Below, piece after piece: positions 25,956-34,885 of a stretch of 64,000 nucleotides of DNA; the stretch's first letter is position 1; each line of letters begins with the position of its first letter. Where the stretch lies: positions 1 to 64,000 of the forward strand of contig CBDCYH010000001.1 of the NCBI GenBank assembly GCA_965224105.1, written 5' to 3'. A program made the translations under genes and the position numbers. Origin of the DNA: CBDCYH01 sp965224105 (GTDB taxonomy: Bacteria > Bacteroidota > Rhodothermia > Rhodothermales > JABDKH01). The notes under the pieces were generated by a model. It ran no database searches and was not told the DNA's origin. It was given only the letters and a program-made list of their open reading frames with translations.

Positions 25956-28949
25956 ATGAGAAGTTACATTCCGACAAAAGTTTTCCTCATCTGGATTGCA
26001 TCCCTGGTGACACTGATAGTTCCTTTGCAGGGGCAGGACCAGATATCAACCGATACTGGTGTTCTTCAGTCCGGAACGTCTGAGGTGTTCGCGCGCACGA
26101 CCGGCCTGGAACGCCTCCGTGCACACGAAAGGCGAACGGAACTCAGGCAGACGTCTCCGTTTTCGGCCGTTCCTTTTCGAAGCGTGGGTCCAACCGTGAT
26201 GAGCGGCAGAGTGGTTGATGTCGCAGTTAATCCTACTGACCCGACTCACTTTTACGTGGCCTATGCCAGCGGAGGTCTATGGGAGACAAGGAATAACGGC
26301 GTATCGTTTGAGCCAATTCTGGATAGCGAAGCAACGATGACGCTGGGAGACATTGCGGTGGCCTGGGGTGATACCACACTGTGGGCAGGGACCGGTGAGA
26401 ATAATGCCAGCAGATCGTCCTACGCGGGCACAGGACTTTACCGGAGTCGCGATGGTGGGAAGACGTGGACATCCATGGGTTTGCTAAACTCTCACCGAAT
26501 AGGTCGCATCCGCATACATCCAGACAACCCCAACGTAATCTGGGTTGCCTCCAGCGGTCCGCTCTATTCCTCCGGTGGGGACCGCGGTGTGTACAAAACG
26601 ACCGACGGCGGTGAATCGTGGACACGGGTTCTGTATTCCGACGATGAGACGGGCGCCATTGACCTCGAGGTACACCCAACCAATCCGGATATTCTCTATG
26701 CAGCACTGTGGACACGTGGAAGGAGTGCCTGGAATTTTGTGGAATCTGGTACTGGATCGGGTCTGTACAAATCCACGGATGGGGGCGATACCTGGATCTC
26801 GCTAACAAACTTAGACAGTGGGCTGCCATCTGGCAAAGGGTTGGGCCGGATTGGAATTGCTATTGCACCATCTCAACCGGATAGGGTCTATCTGCTTATC
26901 GACAATCAGGACCTTCGACCGGATGAAGGTGATAAAGAGGAAGAGGGGGTGACAAAGGAAGACCTACGCGAGATGAACGCGGAAGAGTTTGCGAAACTCG
27001 ACGTCGAAGACATTGAGGATTACCTGCGATCGAATGGCTTTCCGCGGAAGTACACCGCAAAGAAAGTGAGATCGATGGTTGCGTCAGGCGAGATAGCACC
27101 GAATGCGCTGGTTACTTTTCTGGAGGACGCCAACAGTCAACTCTTCGACACGAACGTTATTGGCGCCGAGGTCTATGTTTCAGACGATGGGGGAACCACG
27201 TGGAAACGCACACATGAAGACTATCTGGACCGTGTGTACAATACTTACGGATACTACTTTGGGCAAATTCGCGTCTCGCCCTCGAATCCCGACAGGATTT
27301 ACATTATGGGCGTTCCTCTACTCGCAAGTAGTGATGGAGGTGCAACATTTTCTCGCATCGATGGACCGCACGTTCACGTAGATCACCATGCTCTGTGGAT
27401 CAATCCCGAGAACCCGAGGCATCTAATCAACGGAAACGATGGTGGGCTCAACATTTCTTACGACGACGGTTGGACGTGGATAAAAGCCAATGCTCCTCCG
27501 GTGGGTCAGTTCTACACCGTGCAAGTGGACAATGCCAAACCGTACAATGTGTATGGTGGTTTGCAGGATAACGGTGTATGGTTCGGTCCAAGTACGTACG
27601 AGCACAGTTACTCCTGGTACGGGTCTGGAGACTATAGTTACCAGCGACTGCTTGGTGGCGATGGGATGCAGGTTGAGGTTGACACGAGAAACAACGAGGT
27701 TGTCTACACCGGTTTTCAGTTCGGTTTCTATTTCCGGATTAACACAAGCACTGGAAAGCGATCTTCTATTCGGCCCACACACGCGTTGGGCGAGCGCCCG
27801 TTGAGGTTCAATTGGCAGACCCCCATCCATTTATCGCGGCACAACCAGGACATTCTATACTTCGGGAGTAACAAATTGCATAGATCTCTGGATCGGGGCG
27901 ATTCGTGGGAAGCTATTTCGGACGACTTGACGCACGGTGGGAGGCAGGGGGATGTGCCATTTGGGACGTTAACGACGATCGACGAATCACCGCTGCAGTT
28001 TGGACTTATTTACACAGGCTCGGACGACGGATTGGTGTTCACGAGCCCGGACGGTGGGGTATCCTGGGAGAACATTTCCAATGGCTTGCCAGATGATCTC
28101 TGGGTGAGTCGCGTAGAAGCGTCAGCGCATGATATCGACCGAGTCTACGTGTCTTTGAATGGCTATCGCCAGGATCACTTTGGCTCATACGTGTATGTTT
28201 CGGAAAACCGTGGTGCGTCTTGGGTCCGACTTGGGACAGATTTGCCTGCCGAACCGGTGAACGTCGTCCTGGAGGATCCAGCAGCTGAGAACGTCTTGTT
28301 CATTGGGACAGATCATGCAGTGTACGTTTCAACCGATCGCGGTGCTACTTTCGCCGGGCTGGCCGGTGGCCTGCCCGATGCACCGATCCACGACCTGAAG
28401 ATTCAGCAGCGAGAATCCGACCTTGTCGTTGGTTCACACGGCCGGTCAATCTTTATCGCCGACCTCGAGCCAATTCGTTCGTTCAAAGACTACAAAGATA
28501 GTCGCCTGCATGTGCTGGCTATTGCGCATGTGGATCATCGTTCTGGTTGGGGAAATCGGTCGGCGGTGTGGACGGATTTTGCCGAACCACAAATGACCAT
28601 AGGATTCTTTGCCGGACAAGGAGGGGAGGTGACAATCGGCGTGTACACCGAGAGTGGAGTGCGAGTACACGAGTGGGAGGAGCGCGCGACCGCCGGTATC
28701 AATTACGTCGATTATGATTTGACGGTGACCGACAATCGTCGACGCCTAAATCGCTGGTTGAGGAGGGCGGCTCAAGAAGAAGTCGATTCGGCTGAGAATG
28801 GAAAGACTTATCTGGGAGTCGGCAAGTACGAACTCCGGATCAGTAGCGGCAAAACGAAGGCGTCATCGACGTTCGAGGTCAAGGGGAGGGAAGTGGAGAC
28901 CGTCGTGGAGCCGTCAAGCCGGCCAGACGAAAAGTACAGGATCAAGTAA
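25956..28949 (+). CDS. Large secreted sortilin/BNR-type beta-propeller protein
   Basis: The 997-residue product starts at the ATG at 25956; a longer frame from 25842 would run into the divergent gene. It has a signal peptide (FLIWIASLVTLIVPLQG-QDQ) and many BNR/Asp-box units: YRSRDGGKTW, YKTTDGGESW, YKSTDGGDTW, YVSDDGGTTWKR, HRSLDRGDSW, TSPDGGVSW, YVSENRGASW. This matches the VPS10/sortilin-like propeller family common in Bacteroidota and other marine bacteria, thought to be extracellular. An acidic helical insertion lies at about residues 320-393. The C terminus is a beta-sandwich-like segment without a recognisable type IX sorting tail. Its function is unknown. Confidence 0.88.
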   Translation: MRSYIPTKVFLIWIASLVTLIVPLQGQDQISTDTGVLQSGTSEVFARTTGLERLRAHERRTELRQTSPFSAVPFRSVGPTVMSGRVVDVAVNPTDPTHFYVAYASGGLWETRNNGVSFEPILDSEATMTLGDIAVAWGDTTLWAGTGENNASRSSYAGTGLYRSRDGGKTWTSMGLLNSHRIGRIRIHPDNPNVIWVASSGPLYSSGGDRGVYKTTDGGESWTRVLYSDDETGAIDLEVHPTNPDILYAALWTRGRSAWNFVESGTGSGLYKSTDGGDTWISLTNLDSGLPSGKGLGRIGIAIAPSQPDRVYLLIDNQDLRPDEGDKEEEGVTKEDLREMNAEEFAKLDVEDIEDYLRSNGFPRKYTAKKVRSMVASGEIAPNALVTFLEDANSQLFDTNVIGAEVYVSDDGGTTWKRTHEDYLDRVYNTYGYYFGQIRVSPSNPDRIYIMGVPLLASSDGGATFSRIDGPHVHVDHHALWINPENPRHLINGNDGGLNISYDDGWTWIKANAPPVGQFYTVQVDNAKPYNVYGGLQDNGVWFGPSTYEHSYSWYGSGDYSYQRLLGGDGMQVEVDTRNNEVVYTGFQFGFYFRINTSTGKRSSIRPTHALGERPLRFNWQTPIHLSRHNQDILYFGSNKLHRSLDRGDSWEAISDDLTHGGRQGDVPFGTLTTIDESPLQFGLIYTGSDDGLVFTSPDGGVSWENISNGLPDDLWVSRVEASAHDIDRVYVSLNGYRQDHFGSYVYVSENRGASWVRLGTDLPAEPVNVVLEDPAAENVLFIGTDHAVYVSTDRGATFAGLAGGLPDAPIHDLKIQQRESDLVVGSHGRSIFIADLEPIRSFKDYKDSRLHVLAIAHVDHRSGWGNRSAVWTDFAEPQMTIGFFAGQGGEVTIGVYTESGVRVHEWEERATAGINYVDYDLTVTDNRRRLNRWLRRAAQEEVDSAENGKTYLGVGKYELRISSGKTKASSTFEVKGREVETVVEPSSRPDEKYRIK

Positions 28950-28974
28950 ACCCGGCTGCGTTAGTGATGGGCCT

Positions 28975-30267
28975 CTATAGTCCCACCATTGCCAGGGTTT
29001 GGTCGGTTGCGTTTCGTTCGTGTTCGAACTTGAGACGCGGCAGGTAATCGTTGAGGAGCTCAGTAAACTCTGCTCTGTTTTCGACAGGGATGGGATCTGC
29101 TACCGGAAGATTCTCGCGAAGATGGTCGACTTGCTTGCCATTTTTCCAAAATCGGTAACAAACGTGAGGTCCTGTCGCAAGCCCTGTTTTTCCAACGTAG
29201 CCGATAACGTCTCCCTGATTAACTCGCACTCCCGGACGAATACCCTCGCCAATCCTGGACATATGGAGATACGCAGTCGTGTATGTTCCGTTGTGCTTAA
29301 TCTTAACAAACTTCCCATTACCGCCTCGGCGCGTGGCTTCGACCACAACCCCATCTCCGGTGGCTCGAATCGGTGTGCCGTGTGGCGCAAAGTAGTCAGT
29401 ACCTAAATGCGCTTTGTACCGCTTAAGGACGGGATGAAACCTTCTGGGTGAGTATCTCGATGTTATCCGCGTGTTTTGCACCGGAGCAAGTAGGAACGTC
29501 CTACGAATGCTCTCACCGTTCTCATCGAAGTATGCGTTCTGGGTGGAGTCTGCGAAATTAAATGCGTAGTAATCTTTGTGAACATGGACAAATCGAGCGG
29601 CCTTGATTTCGCCAACTCCGATTGGCTTACCACCAACTGTTAGAACATCGTACGCAACTCTAAATTTGTCGTCCTTGTAGTTTTGGCGGAAATCAATTTG
29701 CCAGGCAAAAACCTCTGAGAGTTTTTGGCTGAGCGATGTTGCAAGAACCTGATCAAGTCGCTGAGCGGTTAGTGTCTCGTACAGCGACGTGGTAAGGAAG
29801 CCTTCCGTGACGCGCTCGGTAATTTTGATGGGCCGTTTTTCCACCCGCGCTTCTGTATCTGGACTCAAGCCAAACACCACGTACTCGATAGAGTTGTGCT
29901 GATATACCAGGTATTCTGCAACGCCATCCGATTTGCGTTGGTAAACCCGATACGGCTTACCTGCCCTCATATTCCGAAGATCAAAGCGATCTCCAATTCC
30001 GTCGACGATTTCTGCTACGCGAGCGCGTTCAACGCCGTAAGAAGAAAGGATATCGGAGAACGTCTCGTTCCGAAGGATTTTCGCTTCTGCGACGTGGTAT
30101 GAATCGAGGTCGATACCAAAATTATCGACGTTTGAGAATGCCGCTGTCTGGATGACCGAGTCAGAGTTATTAACCACCGGTTCCGGGGTGGTGACACCGC
30201 CTGCAACGAGTGCGCCGAAGATAAGCAGGACCAATCCTGAGTAGCTTATTATCTTGGATACAACCAC
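28975..30267 (-). CDS. M23-family peptidoglycan endopeptidase
   Basis: The 430-residue protein has one N-terminal membrane anchor or signal (ISYSGLVLLIFGALVAGG). A middle region resembles Csd3/MepM-type N-terminal domains (LRNETFSDILSSYGV, VYQRKSDGVAEYLVY, DFRQNYKDDKFRVAYD). The M23 zinc domain is at about 285-380: KAHLGTDYFAPHGTPIRATGDGVV, then HNGTYTTAYLHMSRI, then GLATGPHVCYRFWKNGK. The usual HxH reads HVC; I recall this variant as common in Bacteroidota M23 proteins. It probably cuts peptide crosslinks during growth. The start is a GTG at 30267. It converges with the propeller gene (25 bases). Confidence 0.88.
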   Translation of the reverse strand: MVVSKIISYSGLVLLIFGALVAGGVTTPEPVVNNSDSVIQTAAFSNVDNFGIDLDSYHVAEAKILRNETFSDILSSYGVERARVAEIVDGIGDRFDLRNMRAGKPYRVYQRKSDGVAEYLVYQHNSIEYVVFGLSPDTEARVEKRPIKITERVTEGFLTTSLYETLTAQRLDQVLATSLSQKLSEVFAWQIDFRQNYKDDKFRVAYDVLTVGGKPIGVGEIKAARFVHVHKDYYAFNFADSTQNAYFDENGESIRRTFLLAPVQNTRITSRYSPRRFHPVLKRYKAHLGTDYFAPHGTPIRATGDGVVVEATRRGGNGKFVKIKHNGTYTTAYLHMSRIGEGIRPGVRVNQGDVIGYVGKTGLATGPHVCYRFWKNGKQVDHLRENLPVADPIPVENRAEFTELLNDYLPRLKFEHERNATDQTLAMVGL

Positions 30268-30353
30268 GTTCTAAAATCGTCGAAACTGTTGCTTAAGGAC
30301 GCAAATTCCAGAGCCTTGAATATACGTTTTGTTCGAGTCTTCCGAAAGAAAAC

Positions 30354-30905
30354 TCATTCTGCTTCCCAGAGTAACTCCGCCTCTCCTTCTATCATATTCG
30401 CCCATCGTGCAAGCATAAAAAGGAGATCGGAAAGTCTGTTTAGATAGACTACGGCCACCTCATTTATCGGCTCAAACCCCGACAAACTAACTACCCGGCG
30501 CTCCGCCCTACGGCAAACAGTCCTGGCGATATGCAAATTAGACGCGACGATGGCACCTCCAGGCAAGATGAACCGTTTTAGTGGTTCCAGCTGGTCATCG
30601 ACCGAATCAATATCGTTTTCAAGCTGCAGAATATGCCGATCAGCGATTCTTGGCACCTCGACGGTTGCATCGGCCGGGGTGGCAAGGTCTGATCCAAGGA
30701 CAAAAAGCTCCCCCTGGATGCGGGAGAGTATTTGTTCCGTGGCGACATGGGGGCTGTCTACCATGGACGCTCGGACCCAGCCCAAAACGGAGTTCAGCTC
30801 ATCTACGGTACCATACGCCTCGATTCGCGCGTGATCCTTGGAAACCCGACCACCTCCAAATAGTCCCGTCTGGCCCTGGTCGCCTGTTCTCGTATAGATC
30901 TTCAT
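30354..30905 (-). CDS. Cob(I)yrinic acid a,c-diamide adenosyltransferase, PduO type
   Basis: Moves the adenosyl group of ATP to cob(I)alamin, making coenzyme B12. The 183-residue protein shows the PduO-type N-terminal ATP site (KIYTRTGDQGQTGLFGGGRV), AYGTVDELNSVLG, LPGGAIVASNLHIARTVCRRAERRVV and NRLSDLLFMLARW. The ATG at 30905 is used; a longer frame reaches into the preceding gene and starts with unlike sequence. It lies 22 bases after the ABC ATPase gene on the same strand, so corrinoid import and activation may share one transcript. Confidence 0.94.
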   Translation of the reverse strand: MKIYTRTGDQGQTGLFGGGRVSKDHARIEAYGTVDELNSVLGWVRASMVDSPHVATEQILSRIQGELFVLGSDLATPADATVEVPRIADRHILQLENDIDSVDDQLEPLKRFILPGGAIVASNLHIARTVCRRAERRVVSLSGFEPINEVAVVYLNRLSDLLFMLARWANMIEGEAELLWEAE

Positions 30906-30927
30906 TTTTTCTTCTGATTCTCTCTGT

Positions 30928-31707
30928 TCAGTCGACGTGCACGGGCCCAAGATAGGAGAAGTTTAGGGAGTCAGCGTCTCGCATTATTTCGCATCGCATA
31001 CGAAAAACCTCTTCCACTAACTTTTCCGTTAGGGTCTCGTCGGTAAGCCCAAACTGGACCTGATTTCCGTCCTGGAGTACGAGGATCCTGTCGGCATAGC
31101 GAGCAGCTAGCGACAGGTCGTGAAACGCTGATATTACCGTGACGCTCTTTTCCTTTCTTGCTGCAACCCTACCAAGGAAATCGTGCTGATGAAAAATGTC
31201 CAGGTGATTGGTGGGTTCATCGAGAAGCAACAGGGGAGTATCCTGCGCAATGGCCTGAGCGAGGAAGGCTCTCTGGCGTTCACCTCCGCTGAGCGAGAGC
31301 ACAGAACGCTGCTCGAATTCTTCCAAATCTACTTGGCGGAGTGCCGCCCGTGCCATGACCAGGTCTGCGGCATCGAAGCCCTGGAAGAATCCTTTGTAGG
31401 GTGATCGACCGAGGAGAACCAGATCAATCACCTTAAAATCAAAAGAAAGCGGTGTCATCTGCCGGACATAGGATAGCAGGCGTGCGCGCTCTGCATTATT
31501 TAGAGCGGCCAGATCCTCCTCAAAAATTTGTAGCGTTCCGCGGTAATCTCTTAGTCCCGCAATCGATGACAATAGTGTTGTTTTTCCGCTTCCGTTCGGC
31601 CCAATGATCCCAAGCCATTCTCCTTTGCCGAGTTGGATGTTGATTGGTCCGAGGGAAAAATTGGGTCCGGGGCTGGACTGTAGATCGGATGTGGCGAGCG
31701 CGGTCAG
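30928..31707 (-). CDS. FecE/BtuD-type ABC transporter ATPase with no ATG, GTG or TTG start
   Basis: Energises a metal-chelate or corrinoid importer at the inner membrane. Walker A is GPNGSGKTT, the signature is LSLSGGERQR, Walker B with the following Asp loop is LLLLDEPTNHLD, and the H-loop is AFHDLSLAA. The first possible TTG (31572) falls after Walker A and cannot be the start. Reading upstream, the frame stays open to a TAG at 31801-31803, but I find no ATG, GTG or TTG. A CTG at 31705-31707 would give a 259-residue protein of normal family length, beginning with a typical first strand (TALATSDLQ) and GKGEWLGII. CTG is my inference. No permease or binding protein is adjacent. Confidence 0.75.
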   Translation of the reverse strand: MTALATSDLQSSPGPNFSLGPINIQLGKGEWLGIIGPNGSGKTTLLSSIAGLRDYRGTLQIFEEDLAALNNAERARLLSYVRQMTPLSFDFKVIDLVLLGRSPYKGFFQGFDAADLVMARAALRQVDLEEFEQRSVLSLSGGERQRAFLAQAIAQDTPLLLLDEPTNHLDIFHQHDFLGRVAARKEKSVTVISAFHDLSLAARYADRILVLQDGNQVQFGLTDETLTEKLVEEVFRMRCEIMRDADSLNFSYLGPVHVD

Positions 31708-31820
31708 AGTGGAGCCTATTGAAAGTGCAGGCGTACACGATACGTAGTTTGGAAACCAGTTGCCAGAGGACAGGCGTGTGCATCTGGTACCGCAAATAAC
31801 CTAACCAGGGATGATCTGAG

Positions 31821-32291
31821 GTGAAATTCTTTCTTGCCATAGTCATCGCAGTTCTCGGTGTCTCACAGTGCGACACGGCTCGTTTACAGGACGAGTTTGA
31901 AGCCGACGCATTTTCGACTCCGTCAGGCTACACACAGACCGATCAATCCGGTCAAGTTGTTTCTGCGGATGATGACGATTGGCGCGTGGCGCCTGCCTTT
32001 TCGGGAAAGATTATTGTGGATCCGATCTATCCGAATCCTTCGCCGGGCGGTTTGGTCGTCGTTCCCTTCCGGGTGCTTGAGGCAGATCCTTCAGTCGTCG
32101 GAATTTTTGTCCGCGCGGTTCGCTCGGACGGATCCACCATCCCGTTGGGCGAGTCGTTCGATATTCAGACGCCCGGCTTCCACGATATTCGCATTAATCC
32201 GTCGATAATAGGCTCCGTTGGGCTGAGCCGACTTTTTGTTGTTGACAACAGGGGCCAGTTGGTATCCTATGGTGACATTCAGGTGCAATAA
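31821..32291 (+). CDS. Small secreted protein of unknown function
   Basis: The 156-residue product starts at a GTG (31821) with a signal peptide (MKFFLAIVIAVLGVSQC). A cysteine at residue 17 might be lipidated, but GVSQC is a poor lipobox. From about residue 60 a beta-sandwich-like region follows (KIIVDPIYPNPSPGGLVVVPF ends the first strands, then GIFVRAVRSDG, FHDIRINPSIIG and LFVVDNRGQLVSYGDIQV). The YPNP followed by strands ending in GDIQV recalls type IX C-terminal domains, though it is not a clean match. It is first of three plus-strand envelope genes divergent from the ABC ATPase. Confidence 0.7.
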   Translation: MKFFLAIVIAVLGVSQCDTARLQDEFEADAFSTPSGYTQTDQSGQVVSADDDDWRVAPAFSGKIIVDPIYPNPSPGGLVVVPFRVLEADPSVVGIFVRAVRSDGSTIPLGESFDIQTPGFHDIRINPSIIGSVGLSRLFVVDNRGQLVSYGDIQVQ

Positions 32292-32352
32292 AGCACGTTT
32301 ATTGCACTACATCTAGTTTGATGGCACTTGCCGTGGTGGAACTATCAAACAC

Positions 32353-32925
32353 GTGAATAGAATAGCATTACTAGTATTCGTTGCCTCAGCGGGAATGCCC
32401 GCCTTCGGGCAATCCGAAGGTCCCTTCGAGTTCGTCGACGTTGGAGTTTCGGTTGCACCGCACATTGCATCCGGCAGCATCTCTGACAACTGGTCGACTG
32501 CACCTGCCTATGGTGTTCACTTCTCTAGCCCGTTTTACGTCGGGGTTGTTTCGCTCGAAGCGAACTACTCTTATTTCCGGTCACGCGGATCGGAGTTGAC
32601 CGATTTCTGGTCGCTCTTCGTCGGAGCTGGTTGGGGTCCCGAACTAGTTGTCGAGGAACGCTTCACCTTTCAACCGTCGCTGGTTTTTGGGAATGCATAC
32701 ATGCACTTTGTCGAGGAGCCGGTGGACTTCAGGCGTCGCGAATCGGAGTTCTATTACGGGATCAAAACCCTTGCATCTGTTGCAGTCGGGCACAACGTGG
32801 CGGTCGGAGTTAGTCATCAGTGGACGCACACATTCACGTCCACGCCAATCAGGCTCTCGACGGTAGGTGCACATGTACGAATAAGATTTGGGACTCCGTC
32901 CAAAGTGGTCTCAGCATTGAAATGA
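32353..32925 (+). CDS. Predicted outer-membrane beta-barrel protein
   Basis: The 190-residue product starts at a GTG (32353) with signal peptide MNRIALLVFVASAGMPAFG-QSE. It has alternating hydrophobic strands typical of small outer-membrane barrels (GVVSLEANYSYFRSRG, LFVGAGWGPELVVEERFTF, SLVFGNAYMHFVEE, FYYGIKTLASVAVGH) and a near-terminal aromatic strand (VGAHVRIRFG). Its stop overlaps the start of the next gene by 4 bases (ATGA). It may form an accessory to the receptor-like barrel that follows. Family not recognised. Confidence 0.7.
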   Translation: MNRIALLVFVASAGMPAFGQSEGPFEFVDVGVSVAPHIASGSISDNWSTAPAYGVHFSSPFYVGVVSLEANYSYFRSRGSELTDFWSLFVGAGWGPELVVEERFTFQPSLVFGNAYMHFVEEPVDFRRRESEFYYGIKTLASVAVGHNVAVGVSHQWTHTFTSTPIRLSTVGAHVRIRFGTPSKVVSALK

Positions 32926-34871
32926 GCAAGCCGCATCGAAATAACCTATGCCAGTCTTTTGGTGTGATCGCCTTACTGGTTCTGGCAATTCTGCCCGGTC
33001 GAACGGTTGCGCAAAGTACTTCCCGAAGTCAAATTATCACGGGTGCAGAGATTGAGTTGGCCGGAATTGTGAAACTGGCCGACATAGTCTATCTCGTGCA
33101 GGATAAATCGATGACATCAGTGGATGGGTTTACATATCAGATGTCTCTGGGAGGTTACGCTCCTAACGATGCACGCTCGTGGTCGGTATTTATTGACGGA
33201 CACAAAATCAGTGTGGGTGTTCTTGAGACGCAAGGGTTGAATCTTATCGGAGTTCCCATTTCTTCCATCGACTCGGTAGTAGTGACGGGCGAGCCTGGAT
33301 TTCGTAATGGCAGGTTCGAGCGGTCCTCAACACTGGAGATTTACACGAGGCAGGCGGAGCATCAAGGATTAGGATTTATTGGTTCAGTAGGAGCGGCGAA
33401 CGAGACGGGAGATCCTGGTCCATACCGTTATGTTGATCCAGACCGCAGATGGGACAATGTGGACAAACGAGGTCCGGATCGCGCGACGATGCTCACCTAC
33501 GATGGCTCGACTTCAAATGTTAATGCTGGGATCGTGGTGTACAAACTTATCCCATCCGATAGACAAGTTTTCGAACGTAATCGACATATCTTCGACGAGC
33601 CCACGACACCTGAGATGACACTGTCGGTTCCTTTTGCCTCGGGTAGGGTCATGTTCGGCAATGCAGAACTTGCTGGCCGCATAAGTGCCGTTGATTTCAC
33701 TGACATGTTTTTCTCGCAGTCGATCAATCGCGAATTACCCGTAACCCATCGGCAGTTGCACCTGAACGCTAGCGCACGAGTAGACGGGCCCGCGGTCTCC
33801 TATTCGTCAACGCTCAGGCATTCAAGTCGAAGTATTTTGAATGATGAGCGAGCGACCACCGTACCGGTAGATTGGCATTTTGGAGAATCAGAGATCGTGG
33901 TGAGTGCGTCTCCGCGAATGAACGATCTAAGTAGCCAGATAGGGATGTCCGTCGTGCGTCGGACCGCGACAAGCGACTCTCTATCGGCCGAAGACACTGA
34001 CTTACGGATTTCAGCTATCGTGAGTGATGTCAATACCGGAAGGTGGACATCTGCAGTTGCCGGGCAGGTTGGGAAGATATCGACTGGTGTCGTGGGACAC
34101 TTGAAAGGGTCGGCTTTTCTCAACAGATCTGGTTCGACTCTCTCGTTGTCGGCTGGCCTTGCACGTGAGGGCTTCCAGGATTCCGACCCATTCTTTCATT
34201 GGACCACTAAGGGTCTCAGGTTTCTCCCGACGGGGTTAACCAACGTAAGGTACCCCGAGATCTCGCATTCGTGGGCACTCTCAAGCGATGCTGATTTTTC
34301 CGTTGATCTCGATCACGGTCTAACATTCACCATTGGTGTGGGTGGCCGCCGTCATGTCGGAATCCCGCGGCAAGAACGCTTCCTCGTAGCTGATGGAACG
34401 GGATTCCTTCCCGATTCACTTTCGTACGCGCGGGTAAGTGGTACGTCCGCGTTGATTAGAACCTCGGCTTCTCTTACGAGAGGTCGATGGAGTGGGAAAA
34501 TTGGCTATCGCGTGCAGGAACCAATAACTGGTGGAGAGCTGTTCAGGGGAGCCTTGCGTTCCTTGCCAGAACATCAGGTATCGATGCACCAGAAGTATTC
34601 GTTTGCTTCCTCGTTCGATGTTAGAGGTTCGCTTACTGTTGCATCATCAACCGACTGGACAGAGCAGTTCACAATTCTCGACGGGGGACATGTGGAGTTC
34701 AGTACGCCAATGTTTGCACGCCTGGACCTCAGTCTCAGGAAGGGGCTATTCGGTAATCGAATAAATCTGTTTGCCCTTGTCGAGAACGTCCTAAATCAGG
34801 ATATTCGGTATCACCCGCTGGGTGCGAAATTCGATCGCACACTAACGGTGCGGGCATCGCTCAAATTGTAA
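32922..34871 (+). CDS. TonB-dependent receptor-like outer-membrane protein
   Basis: The 649-residue product starts at ATG 32922, overlapping the previous stop (ATGA). Its signal peptide is FGVIALLVLAILPGRTVA-QST. Residues about 40-150 look like a plug domain (ITGAEIELAGIVKLADIVYL, WSVFIDGHKISVG, IPVSSIDSVVVTG-like strand, RSSTLEIYTR). The rest alternates as barrel strands and ends NLFALVENVLNQDIRY...LTVRASLKL, as TonB-dependent receptors do. There is no carboxypeptidase-like N-terminal domain. Opposite an ABC ATPase and corrinoid adenosyltransferase, it may import corrinoids, but that is inference from position. Confidence 0.75.
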   Translation: MSKPHRNNLCQSFGVIALLVLAILPGRTVAQSTSRSQIITGAEIELAGIVKLADIVYLVQDKSMTSVDGFTYQMSLGGYAPNDARSWSVFIDGHKISVGVLETQGLNLIGVPISSIDSVVVTGEPGFRNGRFERSSTLEIYTRQAEHQGLGFIGSVGAANETGDPGPYRYVDPDRRWDNVDKRGPDRATMLTYDGSTSNVNAGIVVYKLIPSDRQVFERNRHIFDEPTTPEMTLSVPFASGRVMFGNAELAGRISAVDFTDMFFSQSINRELPVTHRQLHLNASARVDGPAVSYSSTLRHSSRSILNDERATTVPVDWHFGESEIVVSASPRMNDLSSQIGMSVVRRTATSDSLSAEDTDLRISAIVSDVNTGRWTSAVAGQVGKISTGVVGHLKGSAFLNRSGSTLSLSAGLAREGFQDSDPFFHWTTKGLRFLPTGLTNVRYPEISHSWALSSDADFSVDLDHGLTFTIGVGGRRHVGIPRQERFLVADGTGFLPDSLSYARVSGTSALIRTSASLTRGRWSGKIGYRVQEPITGGELFRGALRSLPEHQVSMHQKYSFASSFDVRGSLTVASSTDWTEQFTILDGGHVEFSTPMFARLDLSLRKGLFGNRINLFALVENVLNQDIRYHPLGAKFDRTLTVRASLKL

Positions 34872-34885
34872 AAGGAAACATTGTT

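Noticed and set aside
28940..28980. Terminator between the propeller gene and the M23 gene
   Set aside because: The 25-base gap has no stem with a T run; many convergent pairs here lack a visible intrinsic terminator.
30928..31572. TTG at 31572 as the start of the ABC ATPase
   Set aside because: It would remove Walker A (GPNGSGKTT), which is encoded intact just upstream in the same frame.
31708..31820. Possible cobalamin riboswitch in the ABC ATPase divergent gap
   Set aside because: The corrinoid context invited a search, but I see no convincing B12 box (GCCACTG-type core) on either strand in 113 bases, and the aptamer is longer than the space.
32820..32921. Upstream extension of the TonB receptor-like gene
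   Set aside because: It lies in another frame of the barrel gene before it; the ATG at 32922 has a signal peptide.
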